A DNA stretch of 42,768 nt from Candidatus Binataceae bacterium (lineage in GTDB: Bacteria > Desulfobacterota > Binatia > Binatales > Binataceae). Each line of letters starts with the position of its first letter. The stretch's first letter is position 1. Shown here one piece after another: positions 33,082 through 41,660 of this stretch. The notes under the pieces are model-generated. The model made no database searches. It was not told where the DNA came from and saw only the letters and a list, made by a program, of their open reading frames with translations. The stretch covers positions 1 to 42,768 of the forward strand of contig JASHQJ010000030.1 of NCBI GenBank assembly GCA_030037595.1, in the 5' to 3' direction. The position numbers and the translations under genes were made by a program.

Positions 33082-33531
33082 GTGCTGACTGGGTCGTGGT
33101 GGATGTGAGCCTTGCGCTTAAATGGGTCGAGCAGGAGCCATACAGCTCCGAAGCGGCCGCTCTTCTTGAGAACTGGCAAAAGCAAAGACCGCGCCTGAAG
33201 GCGCCCGCGCTTTTTGCTTACGAGGCGACCAACGGTCTCGCCAAGCGGGTGAAGGGGGGGGCAGTTATCTCTCGATGTTGCGAAGCAACGCCTCGCTGCA
33301 CTTCTCGAAAATGGACCGGCGCTGGAGCATAACGTTGCACTCAACCTCCGGGCGCTGGCGATCATGCATCGGTTCCCGTTGCCGAGCGTGTACGATGCGC
33401 ACTATCTGGCGCTCGCCGAACTTCGGCAGTGTGAATGCTGGACGGCAGCCCAACGGCTCTGGAACACGGTTAAGAAGAATCTACATTGGGTCCGCTGGGT
33501 TGGCCAGACGGCGCCACTGGCACACCAGTAA
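33078..33531 (+). pseudogene. vapC-like PIN-domain toxin, frameshifted at a G8 tract
   Basis: The GTG at 33078 opens MSADWVVVDVSLALKWVEQE with the first PIN Asp, then AYEATNGLAKRVKGG with the Glu. At a run of eight G (33254-33261) the frame is lost. One G fewer restores QLSLDVAKQRLAALLENGP and the second acidic block SVYDAHYLALAE, ending at 33531. All PIN ribonuclease acidic residues exist but in two frames. It could be a true mutation, phase-variation-like slippage or a sequencing error in the homopolymer. Confidence 0.75.
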
Positions 33532-33902
33532 ATGCTCGCGGAGGCTGGTCGCGACCGCATGAACGCTCGCCACGTAGCCGCGCTCGCTTTCGCCAGCTGG
33601 ATTCTTTGGGCCTCTCTGCCGCAAGAAGCAATAGGTCGAGCCCCGCATCCGTCGCGTGGACCAGTCTTCGCTAAGGCTGACTGCGAGGCGGGTAAATCAG
33701 TGTTCCTGAAGAACTTCGCGCGACGCTCTCCGCATGGCAGCGAAACCTTCTCTTGAATGCGTGGAAGTAAAGCCCAACAAGACGCCCTCAGCTGCAGCAT
33801 CAAATTAGGTCGCCCTGTGCTTCAAAAACCCGCCCCTCAAGCGGAGATCTGAAAGCGCGGCGCGATTGATCGAGATCTGAATCCGACGCATCTCTGGGAG
33901 TC
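33532..33902. other. intergenic stretch without a convincing gene
   Basis: A 74-codon frame starts at an ATG touching the vapC stop and contains a hydrophobic stretch (ALAFASWILWASLPQEAIG). It lacks a ribosome binding site and recognisable similarity. The rest is non-coding and must hold the promoter of the crotonase at 33903. Nothing more is seen. Confidence 0.3.
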
Positions 33903-34649
33903 ATGGGACAGCACGTCAGTCGCAGCAACCGCGATCGGATCGAAACGCTGACGCTTAGGCGGCCGCCTGCCAACGCAATGGATATTGCGCTGCTCGAGGA
34001 ATTGCGCGACGCGTTTATCGCACTCGCGCGCGACGACTCGGTGCGCGCAATCGTGTTGACTGCCGAGGGCACCACCTTCTGCGCCGGTCTCGATATTAAA
34101 GCGCTGCCGGGTTACAGCAGGGCCGAGCAACTCAAGCTGCTGGACGTGCTCAACGAAATGATAGTGGCGGTGTACGGATGCCCCTTGCCTGTCGTGGCTG
34201 CGCTGAATGGGCACGCGATCGCCGGAGGTCTCGTGCTCGCGCTCTGCTGCGATTGGAGAATTGTTGTCGATGCAACGATCCAGGCAGGCCTTGCAGAAGT
34301 GAAGGTTGCAATTCCGTATCCGGTCGCCGCCATCGAAGTGGTGCGCGCGGAGTTATCGCCGCAGGTCGCGCGGAGGCTCGTTCTGTCGGGCGAGAGTGTC
34401 GGCGCGGCGGAAGGAATCGCGGACGGTTTGTTCGACGAGTCCGCACCCCGCGAAAAGCTCATCGAGGCTGTTATCGCCAAGGCTGCCCGCTATGCCGAGT
34501 TGCCGCGTGAGGCTTTTGCCACGATCAAGCGCCAGCTAAAGGGTCCCACGATCGCCGCGATTGAGTCGGCTCTTCGCGAAGGCAGGGAGCCGCTTCGCGA
34601 CCACTGGATTTCGACCGAGACCATCGCAGCGACAGCCCGCCCGCGCTAG
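33903..34649 (+). CDS. enoyl-CoA hydratase/isomerase family protein
   Basis: The 248-residue crotonase begins MGQHVSRSNRDRIETLTLRR and has the oxyanion segments GTTFCAGLDI and NGHAIAGGLV. The first hydratase glutamate is replaced (AGGLVLALCCD), while the second is kept in AGLAEVKVAIPYP. The combination is typical of isomerase-like or uncharacterised crotonases. It stands alone on the plus strand, with a strong inverted repeat 33 bases after its stop. No pathway partner lies next to it. Confidence 0.87.
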   Translation: MGQHVSRSNRDRIETLTLRRPPANAMDIALLEELRDAFIALARDDSVRAIVLTAEGTTFCAGLDIKALPGYSRAEQLKLLDVLNEMIVAVYGCPLPVVAALNGHAIAGGLVLALCCDWRIVVDATIQAGLAEVKVAIPYPVAAIEVVRAELSPQVARRLVLSGESVGAAEGIADGLFDESAPREKLIEAVIAKAARYAELPREAFATIKRQLKGPTIAAIESALREGREPLRDHWISTETIAATARPR

Positions 34650-34682
34650 CTCATCGGCCGACCTCCTGCTCGAGGAAGCCCA

Positions 34683-34711
34683 CGATTCGTCGTCGCAACG
34701 CCGACGAATCG
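34683..34711. repeat. perfect 10-bp inverted repeat (hairpin)
   Basis: CGATTCGTCG and CGACGAATCG are exact inverted copies around a 9-base loop, between the crotonase stop and the radical SAM gene. No T-run follows, so it is either a Rho-assisted terminator or a protein-binding palindrome. Confidence 0.55.
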
Positions 34712-34816
34712 CGGCGCGAAAATGTGAGCATCTTCGCGGGAAACTCGACTATTCCTCGGCTTTTTGGCCAAAGCTCAACTAGGATTGGCGGGCCAATTCA
34801 CGTAAAGTAGGCCGTC

Positions 34817-36628
34817 GTGGCTTTACAAATTATGGAGCGCCCGGCGCGGAAGTTTATGATCGAACTTCTGAAGCCCTCGCACTACGACGATGACGGATAC
34901 GTGGTGCAGTGGTGGCGCGGCTCGATTCCCTCCAACTCGCTCTCCGCCCTCTACGGAATCACCCTCGACGCGCGCGAGCGGCGCGTGCTCGGCGACGACA
35001 TCGATATCGAAATCAACGCCTACGACGAGACCAACCTGACGCTGCCGATCCGGCGCATCATCCGCCGCATCATGCGCAACGACAATTGCGGAATCGTCTT
35101 CATCGTCGGCGTGCAGAGCAACCAGTTCCCGCGCGCGGTACATATCGCGCGGCAGTTCCGCGCCGCCGGCATCAAGGTCGCGCTGGGCGGTTTCCACGTG
35201 AGCGGATGCTTCGCGATGCTGCCGCAGATTCCGCCCGACATCCAGGAGGCGATCGATCTGGGCGTCACGATGTTCGTGGGCGAGGCCGAGGGCCGCATCG
35301 ATGATTTTCTGCGCGCCGCTTACAAGGGCGAGCTGAGGCCGATCTACAATTATCTGGCCGAGCTGCCCGAGATGGACGGCGCGACGCTGCCCTTTCTGAC
35401 CAAGGATCACATCAGGCGCTACCTCGGCAACATCGGGAGCTTCGACGCGGGCCGCGGATGCCCGTTCAGTTGCAGCTTTTGCACGATCATCAACGTGCAG
35501 GGGCGGAAGTCGCGCTACCGCACGGCGGACGACGTCGCGGCGCTGATGCGCCAGCATGCGTCGCAGGGCGTGCGCAGTTTTTTCATCACCGACGACAACT
35601 TCGCGCGCAACAAGAATTGGGAAGCGATCCTCGACCGGCTCATTGTGCTCCGGCGCCAGGAGAAAATCCGCCTCAACATCACGATGCAGGTCGACACGCT
35701 TTGCCACAAGATTCCGAACTTCGTCGAGAAGGCAGCGCGCGCAGGCGTCAAGAAAATCTTCATCGGGCTCGAAAACATCAACCCCGAGAATCTGAAGATT
35801 GCGTCCAAAGGTCAGAATCGTATCACCGAGTACCGCAAGATGCTGCAGGCGTGGCACAAGGTGAAGGTGATGACGTTCGCCGGCTATATCCTGGGATTCC
35901 CCGGCGACACGCCCGAGAGCATCGCCCGCGATATCGAGATCATCAAACGCGAGTTGCCAATCGACATCCTCGAGTTCTTCATCCTGACTCCGCTGCCGGG
36001 CTCTCAGGATCACAAGCAGCTCTATCTGAAGGGTGCGCGGCTCGATCCAGACATGAACAAGTACGACCTCGAGCACGTGACCAGCGACCACGGCAGCATG
36101 ACATCCGAGCAGATGGCAGCGGTTTACGATCGCGCGTGGCACATCTACTACACGCCCGAGCACATCGAGACGCTGATCAAGCGCAACATCGCGGCCGGGA
36201 TGCGCTCGAGCCGGATGGCGGCGATGATTTTCTATTACTACGGCTGCTACATCCACGAGCGCGTGCATCCGCTGCAGGGCGGCGCGTTTCGCCGCAAGGT
36301 CCGCACTCAGCGCCGGCCCGATATGCCGCGCGAGAATCCGTTCATCTTCTATCCGAAACGGCTCGCCGAGATCGCAAGCACTTACGGCAAGGCCGGGATG
36401 TATGCGCTCTGGCTCCAACGCGTTCGGCGCCGCCTCGAAAAGAACCCGGCATCGAGGAACTACATCGACCTCGCGACCACGCCGGTTGTCGATGAAACCG
36501 CGGAGTCGCTCGAGATGTACGAGCTCAACGATGCGACCCGCGCTGCGGTCGAGCAGGCGCGCGCTCGCCAGCGCCGCGCGCAGAAGGCCGCAGCAGCCTC
36601 GACGGCGCAGTCGGCGAACGCTTCCTGA
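34817..36628 (+). CDS. B12-binding-type radical SAM protein
   Basis: The 603-residue protein has an N-terminal Rossmann-like cobalamin-binding-type domain (about 60-200, with GIVFIVGVQSNQFPRAVHIA and VALGGFHVSG). A radical SAM barrel follows with the cluster motif Cys215-x3-Cys219-x2-Cys222 (GRGCPFSCSFCT). GLENINPENLKIASKGQNR and YILGFPGDTPESIA are typical of the HpnJ/HpnR/methylthiotransferase-like superfamily. No DxHxxG cobalamin motif is evident. The C-terminal 170 residues are basic and unassigned. GTG at 34817 is used; ATGs at codons 6 and 14 are possible starts. It converges with the ACP gene 8 bases away. Confidence 0.85.
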   Translation: MALQIMERPARKFMIELLKPSHYDDDGYVVQWWRGSIPSNSLSALYGITLDARERRVLGDDIDIEINAYDETNLTLPIRRIIRRIMRNDNCGIVFIVGVQSNQFPRAVHIARQFRAAGIKVALGGFHVSGCFAMLPQIPPDIQEAIDLGVTMFVGEAEGRIDDFLRAAYKGELRPIYNYLAELPEMDGATLPFLTKDHIRRYLGNIGSFDAGRGCPFSCSFCTIINVQGRKSRYRTADDVAALMRQHASQGVRSFFITDDNFARNKNWEAILDRLIVLRRQEKIRLNITMQVDTLCHKIPNFVEKAARAGVKKIFIGLENINPENLKIASKGQNRITEYRKMLQAWHKVKVMTFAGYILGFPGDTPESIARDIEIIKRELPIDILEFFILTPLPGSQDHKQLYLKGARLDPDMNKYDLEHVTSDHGSMTSEQMAAVYDRAWHIYYTPEHIETLIKRNIAAGMRSSRMAAMIFYYYGCYIHERVHPLQGGAFRRKVRTQRRPDMPRENPFIFYPKRLAEIASTYGKAGMYALWLQRVRRRLEKNPASRNYIDLATTPVVDETAESLEMYELNDATRAAVEQARARQRRAQKAAAASTAQSANAS

Positions 36629-36636
36629 CCTTTCCT

Positions 36637-36900
36637 TTATCTCGCAACACTGCGGAGCCTTTCGATTAGCTCCGCGATCGCGCGCACTGTAACGAAGTTC
36701 TCGGGAATCAGCTCCTCGTCGGGAATCTCGACCTCGAACTGCTCCTCGCAGTAGGCGACCGTCTTCACCACCGCCAGCGAATCAATGACACCAAGCTCGA
36801 AGAGCGGATTATCGGGCTCAAGCGGCCGGGCGAGCTTGTCCGCAAAGACGTCTGAGACGAGGAAATCGCAGAGCCTTGTTTCGATCGCGCTCGAGCTCAC
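36637..36900 (-). CDS. acyl carrier protein
   Basis: The 87-residue acidic helical protein has the phosphopantetheine attachment motif GVIDSLAVVK, with Ser at about 42, and EIPDEELIPENFVTV in the third helix. It is the last gene of a four-gene operon and overlaps the AMP-forming ligase stop (ATGA). The ligase probably loads it or a partner with an acyl or aminoacyl group. Confidence 0.92.
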   Translation of the reverse strand: MSSSAIETRLCDFLVSDVFADKLARPLEPDNPLFELGVIDSLAVVKTVAYCEEQFEVEIPDEELIPENFVTVRAIAELIERLRSVAR

Positions 36901-38498
36901 GGCTTGCGTCTCGCCACCCCTGCGTCCCGCGACGCACCGAGCGCCTGCCGATCCACCTTGCCGTTGCTATTAACCGGAAGCTCGGCTCGAAACTCGAACA
37001 CGTCGGGCACCATGTATCGCGGCAGCGTCACGATACAATGCTCGCGGAGCGTGGGTTCATCGGCGCCGCCATTTTTCTTCGCCACGACGATCGCGCGAAG
37101 GCGTTTCCCGATCTCCTCGTCGGCCTCCGCCAACACGACCGCGCGATCGACGCCCTGATGACGCTGTAGCGCAGCCTCAACCTCGGGGATTTCGACGCGA
37201 AAACCGCGCACCTTGACCTGGCTATCGACGCGTCCGATGAGCTCGAGGCTGCCGTCCGCGTGGCGCCTGACCAGGTCTCCAGTGCGAGCCGCCAGCAACT
37301 TGTCGCCGGGCGCAGGCTCTATCGTACGGATCATCTCGGCCGTCAGCTCCGGCCGCTTCCAGTAGCCCAGGGTCATCCCGGGGCCTGCGATCCATAGCTC
37401 GCCGACCGCTCCAGGAGCCGCCGGCCGCTGATCATCATCGAGCACCATCATCCTGAACCCAGACGCGACTTCACCAATCTGGCGCGTATCCAGCTCGTCG
37501 GGCGGATATCGAACCTCGTGGTAGCTCCGAATCTTGATCTCGGTCCGGCTGTAAACGTGGATAAACTTGCAGCCGGGAAAGATTTCCATCACCTCGCGCA
37601 GCTGCCCGAGCGGCAGGGTCTCGCCGCCGTAGGCAATCAACCGGAGCAGCGACCAGTCGAGCGCGCGGAGATTGCCGCGATTCAACATCATGATGAGCAG
37701 CGTCGTTACGAGATACCACGTGGTCACGCGCTGCTCACTAAAGGTCTTGGTAATCGCCGCGGGGAAGGCCGCGATTCGCGGCGGAATCATGATCGAAGTC
37801 GCGCCCCCGGCCGCCGTCGCGAAAATATCGAAGCTCGCCATGGGGCTGTGCACGGGCATGAATGCCGCCGCGCGGTCGTCCGGACCGAGGCCGTACCGCA
37901 TCGCTGTCCACTCCGCCTGCGCGAACAGCGCGCGATGCGGAATCATCACGCCCTTCGGCGTTCCGGTCGAACCGGAAGTGTACTGGATGCTCGCCAAGTC
38001 CTCCCCATCAATTGAAAGTGCGGGCCGGTCGGAGCGCTCGCGCTCGATCTCGGGCCAGTTCACGACCGGACAATCGCCGATGCGATCGACCGTGGAGTCG
38101 AGCATCCAGATCCCACGTCTCGGCATCGCGTCGGCGAACGCGCGCTCGATCTTCTCAGCCTGAGAGCCGGTCGTCACGATGCCTGCGACACCGCAGTCTT
38201 TGGCGATCGCGGCGACACGAGGTGGCGGCGCGGCAAAATCAACCGGAACGTAAGCAGCGCCAGCTTTGAGGATTCCCCATAGCGCTGCGATCGCTTCAGG
38301 AGAACGGTCCGTCCAGAGTAGAACCCGATCGCCACGAACGATGCCGCCCCGCAGCATCGAATTCGCAAGGCGGTCCGCTGAGTTCGCGAGCGCCGCGTAT
38401 GTGAGCGTACGGTTCTCCATCACGACCGCGGCGTGATCGCCGTACTGTTCCAGCGCACGGTCGAGCAGCACGGTCAAAATCTGCGCCGCTTTGCTCAT
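36897..38498 (-). CDS. AMP-forming acyl/amino-acid ligase (exosortase A-associated type?)
   Basis: The 533-residue adenylate-forming enzyme has the P-loop-like motif IQYTSGSTGTPKGVM, the core motifs YGGETLP and RTGDLVRR, and the C-terminal RVDSQVKVRGFRVEIPEVE hinge. The catalytic Lys lies in LPVNSNGKVDRQAL. It looks like the ligase that accompanies exosortase A (TIGR03098-like), although it could be a stand-alone adenylation domain. Start and stop overlap the hydrolase and ACP genes by ATGA, showing tight coupling. It probably activates an acid for transfer to the ACP. Confidence 0.88.
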   Translation of the reverse strand: MSKAAQILTVLLDRALEQYGDHAAVVMENRTLTYAALANSADRLANSMLRGGIVRGDRVLLWTDRSPEAIAALWGILKAGAAYVPVDFAAPPPRVAAIAKDCGVAGIVTTGSQAEKIERAFADAMPRRGIWMLDSTVDRIGDCPVVNWPEIERERSDRPALSIDGEDLASIQYTSGSTGTPKGVMIPHRALFAQAEWTAMRYGLGPDDRAAAFMPVHSPMASFDIFATAAGGATSIMIPPRIAAFPAAITKTFSEQRVTTWYLVTTLLIMMLNRGNLRALDWSLLRLIAYGGETLPLGQLREVMEIFPGCKFIHVYSRTEIKIRSYHEVRYPPDELDTRQIGEVASGFRMMVLDDDQRPAAPGAVGELWIAGPGMTLGYWKRPELTAEMIRTIEPAPGDKLLAARTGDLVRRHADGSLELIGRVDSQVKVRGFRVEIPEVEAALQRHQGVDRAVVLAEADEEIGKRLRAIVVAKKNGGADEPTLREHCIVTLPRYMVPDVFEFRAELPVNSNGKVDRQALGASRDAGVARRKP

Positions 38499-39394
38499 CG
38501 CGGATCCACCTCAAGGTGCGCATCCGACGCGACTGCGTGACGCTGCCGCACCCATGCAACCGCGCGCGCGAATACCGCTGGCTCGGACTCGATACTGTGA
38601 ACCGGCTCCGGCCAGATCTCCACGACCATACGACGGCGATCATCCTGAGCGAGTTCCGCGATCATTCGCTCTGCGACGCGGAACTCTTCGCGGAGCGGCT
38701 CGTTCTCGCCGTACACGAAGAGCGCGTGCGCGCGCGACGCAATAAGCGCGCGGAACGCGGTTTCGATTTTCGCTTCCATCCGATCGCGCCCAGCCGCTGC
38801 CGAGGCCGGTGTGCGACGGACCAGGTTGGCGGCACGGCCGGCCAACGCTGACGGACTCTTGAGACGCGCCAGCATCTGACGCGGATTCGCGGCCGCGCGC
38901 GCGATCCGGCTAAAGCGCGAATCCTCGATTTTGATTTCCGTGACCGGAGCGGCGGCAAAGAAAAGGCTCTCGATCGCATCGCCCTCGAGCCTGAACGCGT
39001 CGAGCGCACATAATGCATCGAAGCAGTAGCCGATCAGATGAAAGCGCCGGGCCCCGCGCACCTCACGCAAGAACCGGATCGCGGCGGCCACGTCCTCGCC
39101 GTGCAGCTTGTAGCGCGTGTCCGCTTCCGTCCGGCCGTCGCTCTCGCCCGTGCCCTGAAGATCGAAGCGCAACGCGCTGAAGCCGTCGGCCGCGAGCGCG
39201 CGCGCCGCGATTACCGGCATGCGGCTGAACGCGAAGCGCGGCCGCCCCGGGAGAATCACCCATCCTTGATCGCGACGCGCGCAGGAATCCGCGGGAGTCG
39301 CGATTCCGCGGAGCCGGCCCGCCGGGCCTGGAAACTCCACGCACTGCTCGGCGTGAGCGCGCCGGGCCGCTGCCGCGCTCTCACGCAATTCCAT
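38495..39394 (-). CDS. alpha/beta hydrolase with Cys nucleophile (exosortase A hydrolase 1-like)
   Basis: The 299-residue alpha/beta-hydrolase has the strand GWVILPGRPRFAFSRM and FSALRFDLQGTGESDG. The nucleophile elbow is GYCFDA, with Cys124 in place of Ser. A Cys elbow is a trait of hydrolase 1 proteins of exosortase A loci (GLCDGA). EPVHSIES near the C-terminus supplies the His. It likely acts on a thioester, possibly that of the ACP encoded two genes downstream. It overlaps its neighbours at both ends. Confidence 0.83.
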   Translation of the reverse strand: MELRESAAAARRAHAEQCVEFPGPAGRLRGIATPADSCARRDQGWVILPGRPRFAFSRMPVIAARALAADGFSALRFDLQGTGESDGRTEADTRYKLHGEDVAAAIRFLREVRGARRFHLIGYCFDALCALDAFRLEGDAIESLFFAAAPVTEIKIEDSRFSRIARAAANPRQMLARLKSPSALAGRAANLVRRTPASAAAGRDRMEAKIETAFRALIASRAHALFVYGENEPLREEFRVAERMIAELAQDDRRRMVVEIWPEPVHSIESEPAVFARAVAWVRQRHAVASDAHLEVDPR

Positions 39395-40229
39395 CGAGCC
39401 ACTCTCCCATCTGTTGCGACAGTCCCTGGAGCGTCCACGCCGCCTCGAAGCCGTTGTCCCAGTTCGGCTCTTCGTCGATTAGGGTCGCGAGGAGTTCTGC
39501 CCCGCGATTTTCGAGCGCCGCCTTGAGCCTCAGATGCTCGCGCGCGAGTTCCTTGCGCCGCTGAATCTGCGCGATAAGAGTTGGGCCGCGCCACGACTCG
39601 AGGTCCTTCAGCAAATCGACTTCGAACGCGCTCCGATAAAATGCAGGATGAAGATCGAATCCGAGCAGCGCGACGGAGCGGCCCGCGCCGAGCTCAGCGA
39701 CCATCCGCTCCACCGTGAGCGAAGAGCGTCGTCCGCGCGAAAGTTCAAAGAAGAGCATGCGCCGCATCAGCATCCGAAAATAATCCTGCGCGCGGTACGC
39801 CGGCTCCCAGAGCGCGAGCGCGGCCGTGTCGCTCCGGTCGCGCATCGCGGCGGCCGCAACCATCGCGCCGAAGCGGATACTGACCCACGCGACGCGCGAT
39901 GCCCCCGTGCATCGAAGTCCTTCTGCCGCGGCGGCGCGAGCGTCGGCAACGAGGTCAGCGAAAGTCAGCGATCTGAAATCGCCCGACGAATCGCCATGAG
40001 CGCGCGCATGGTAGGAAAAGGTCGGGTAGCCACGCTCGGCGAGAATCCGCGCGCCCAGGACCTCAGCCCGCCAGTTGAACACGTGATCCTGCGCGAAGCC
40101 ATTGCAGAAGAGGACGAGCGGCGCATCCGCACGCGCGCCCAAATGCGCCGAGCCGTATATCGAATGTTCACCGGAGCGGAAGAAATACCGCTCCGCGCCG
40201 GGCAACGTCGATGAAAGAGTCACACTCAC
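39381..40229 (-). CDS. alpha/beta hydrolase lacking a normal nucleophile (exosortase A hydrolase 2-like)
   Basis: The 282-residue protein has LVLFCNGFAQDHVFNW and GYPTFSYHARAHGDSSG of the hydrolase fold. The elbow reads VSIRFGAM: by spacing to Gly121 the nucleophile position is Arg119, so catalysis by the standard triad is unlikely. Exosortase A hydrolase 2 proteins share this type of elbow. The GTG start at 40229 has no strong binding site. It is the first gene of the four-gene operon and may be a non-catalytic partner of the Cys hydrolase. Confidence 0.78.
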   Translation of the reverse strand: MSVTLSSTLPGAERYFFRSGEHSIYGSAHLGARADAPLVLFCNGFAQDHVFNWRAEVLGARILAERGYPTFSYHARAHGDSSGDFRSLTFADLVADARAAAAEGLRCTGASRVAWVSIRFGAMVAAAAMRDRSDTAALALWEPAYRAQDYFRMLMRRMLFFELSRGRRSSLTVERMVAELGAGRSVALLGFDLHPAFYRSAFEVDLLKDLESWRGPTLIAQIQRRKELAREHLRLKAALENRGAELLATLIDEEPNWDNGFEAAWTLQGLSQQMGEWLDGIA

Positions 40230-40348
40230 GACCGGTGCGCGCTGAAACGCGCCGCGAACCTAGCGCAGATGCACGACCAATGACAATCGACCTCGCGACA
40301 TCGACCTCGGGAACTCAGCGATCAGATGCCGCGGTTAATATTCCCGCG

Positions 40349-41272
40349 TCACGAGGGCGCCGCGGGTTGGGCGGCGGGCGTGGAGCCATCCGGCTTCGGT
40401 CCCGTGCCACGCACGTTGAGGAACGTTTGCAGCGCGTCAAACCAGAACGGCGCCCCGAGCGAGACCGCGAGCGCCGTGATCAACCATCCGAGCAGCGCTT
40501 GCTCCGTCTCGCCGTTTTTGGACAGTGACGAGAAATTCGGCCAGCCGAGCGGAATCGGCAGCTGAGCCAATTCTGTTGCTGCCGCCTGGCCCCGGGCAGG
40601 CTGCGTCGGATGCTGGGCACCCCATGCCTGCGCTGCCGCCACGACGGCGGCGCGCGCACCGGGCTCCTGCCAGAGCGCCTGTCCAATCTTGAGCGAATCC
40701 ACGTTGATCCCGATAGCGAGGATCAGGCCGAATGCGATGGTGAAAGCCTGAGTGAAACGCTTGTAGCCGCCGGCGACGCGGTCCATCGCATCGTTGAACC
40801 ATTGTGTAAGTTGCTTTCTGAACTTCTCGATGTCACCGCCGGCAGAGCGCGAAATCGAGTGGAGGCTTTGCTTCGCGAAACCATCGGGAAGTTCGTTTAT
40901 CTTCGCGTTGATTTGATCGAAGAGCGACGCGCTCGAACCGGAGACCCGCAGCGTATCGACTACCGCACGGACGAAATTGTCCGCCGAAACATAGGACGGG
41001 GCATGAAACCATTTCGGTACGAGACGGCCGAAAACGCTGGGCGCCATGCCCCGCATCATCGGATGCGACGCGACGCGCATGAAGAGCGAATTGGCGCCGA
41101 GATCGACCTTGCCGTCACTCGAGAGCATCAGGGCGAGGCCCTTGAACAGATAACGCCCGCGCAGCTTGAGCAAGGTCGCGACAATTTCTTGGAGCGCGGA
41201 GATAACCAGACCCAATAGCAAGTAGGTCAGGATCAGACCAATCGCGACGTCCACTGCAGTAGTCACAAACAT
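40349..41272 (-). CDS. hypothetical integral membrane protein
   Basis: The 307-residue protein starts with a membrane helix (VAIGLILTYLLLGLVISALQEIVATLL). It continues with a soluble central region (about 40-165) and then two or three further hydrophobic segments (TIAFGLILAIGI, LLGWLITALAVSLGAPFWF). It ends in an Ala/Pro-rich tail. No family is recognised and there is no operon partner on either side. Membrane location is clear from sequence; function is unknown. Confidence 0.75.
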   Translation of the reverse strand: MFVTTAVDVAIGLILTYLLLGLVISALQEIVATLLKLRGRYLFKGLALMLSSDGKVDLGANSLFMRVASHPMMRGMAPSVFGRLVPKWFHAPSYVSADNFVRAVVDTLRVSGSSASLFDQINAKINELPDGFAKQSLHSISRSAGGDIEKFRKQLTQWFNDAMDRVAGGYKRFTQAFTIAFGLILAIGINVDSLKIGQALWQEPGARAAVVAAAQAWGAQHPTQPARGQAAATELAQLPIPLGWPNFSSLSKNGETEQALLGWLITALAVSLGAPFWFDALQTFLNVRGTGPKPDGSTPAAQPAAPS

Positions 41273-41368
41273 TCCCTGGCTCCCCCGTTACCGCGGAATT
41301 GACTACGAACTTAAGCTAGCCGGGCAGTAATCAGTCGTATCCTATAAACTATACAGCCAGGCAGTGTC

Positions 41369-41555
41369 TATAATGGTCAAAATAATCTTCTCATTTAACT
41401 TGCAACGAGCGACGCTCAATGCTACTTGCTATCCGGGACCTGGTATCAAACCTCACTCGATTACACTACGTCGCTGGCCGGTCGAGCGGGGGTTTCCGCC
41501 GGTCGCCGCATCCCGACGGGAGTCCGGTGGGGTTGGGCTCCCGGCCTCTTTTTTT
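41369..41555 (+). ncRNA. candidate structured small RNA with promoter and terminator
   Basis: A perfect TATAAT (41369-41374) lies about 100 bases before a compact foldable region without a convincing gene. GGCCGG plus GAGC (41476-41487) pair with GCTC plus CCGGCC (41537-41546) across a 2-base bulge. Inside, CCGCCGG pairs with CCGGTGG and TCCC with GGGA. Seven T follow (41549-41555), so the fold ends as an intrinsic terminator. No good -35 hexamer is present. It could be an sRNA or the terminator of an unseen transcript. Confidence 0.4.
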
Positions 41556-41660
41556 GGAGCTCCGCTCTCTAGCCTTACAGAAGACCAATTCGAAGCGGAC
41601 GTGCACGCTGCTCCAAATCATTCTGAATCCGGGATTTGTCCGAGCGTATAAATGCGCCGA

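Noticed and set aside
34823-36418. 531-codon minus-strand frame opposite the radical SAM gene
   Set aside because: It is a shadow of a GC-rich gene: the plus strand has clear CxxxCxxC and domain motifs, while the minus frame is rich in Asp/Val/Arg without domain structure.
41364-41651. 95-codon plus-strand frame in the gap before the DUF3800 gene
   Set aside because: No binding site or motif; it overlaps the candidate structured RNA and terminator.
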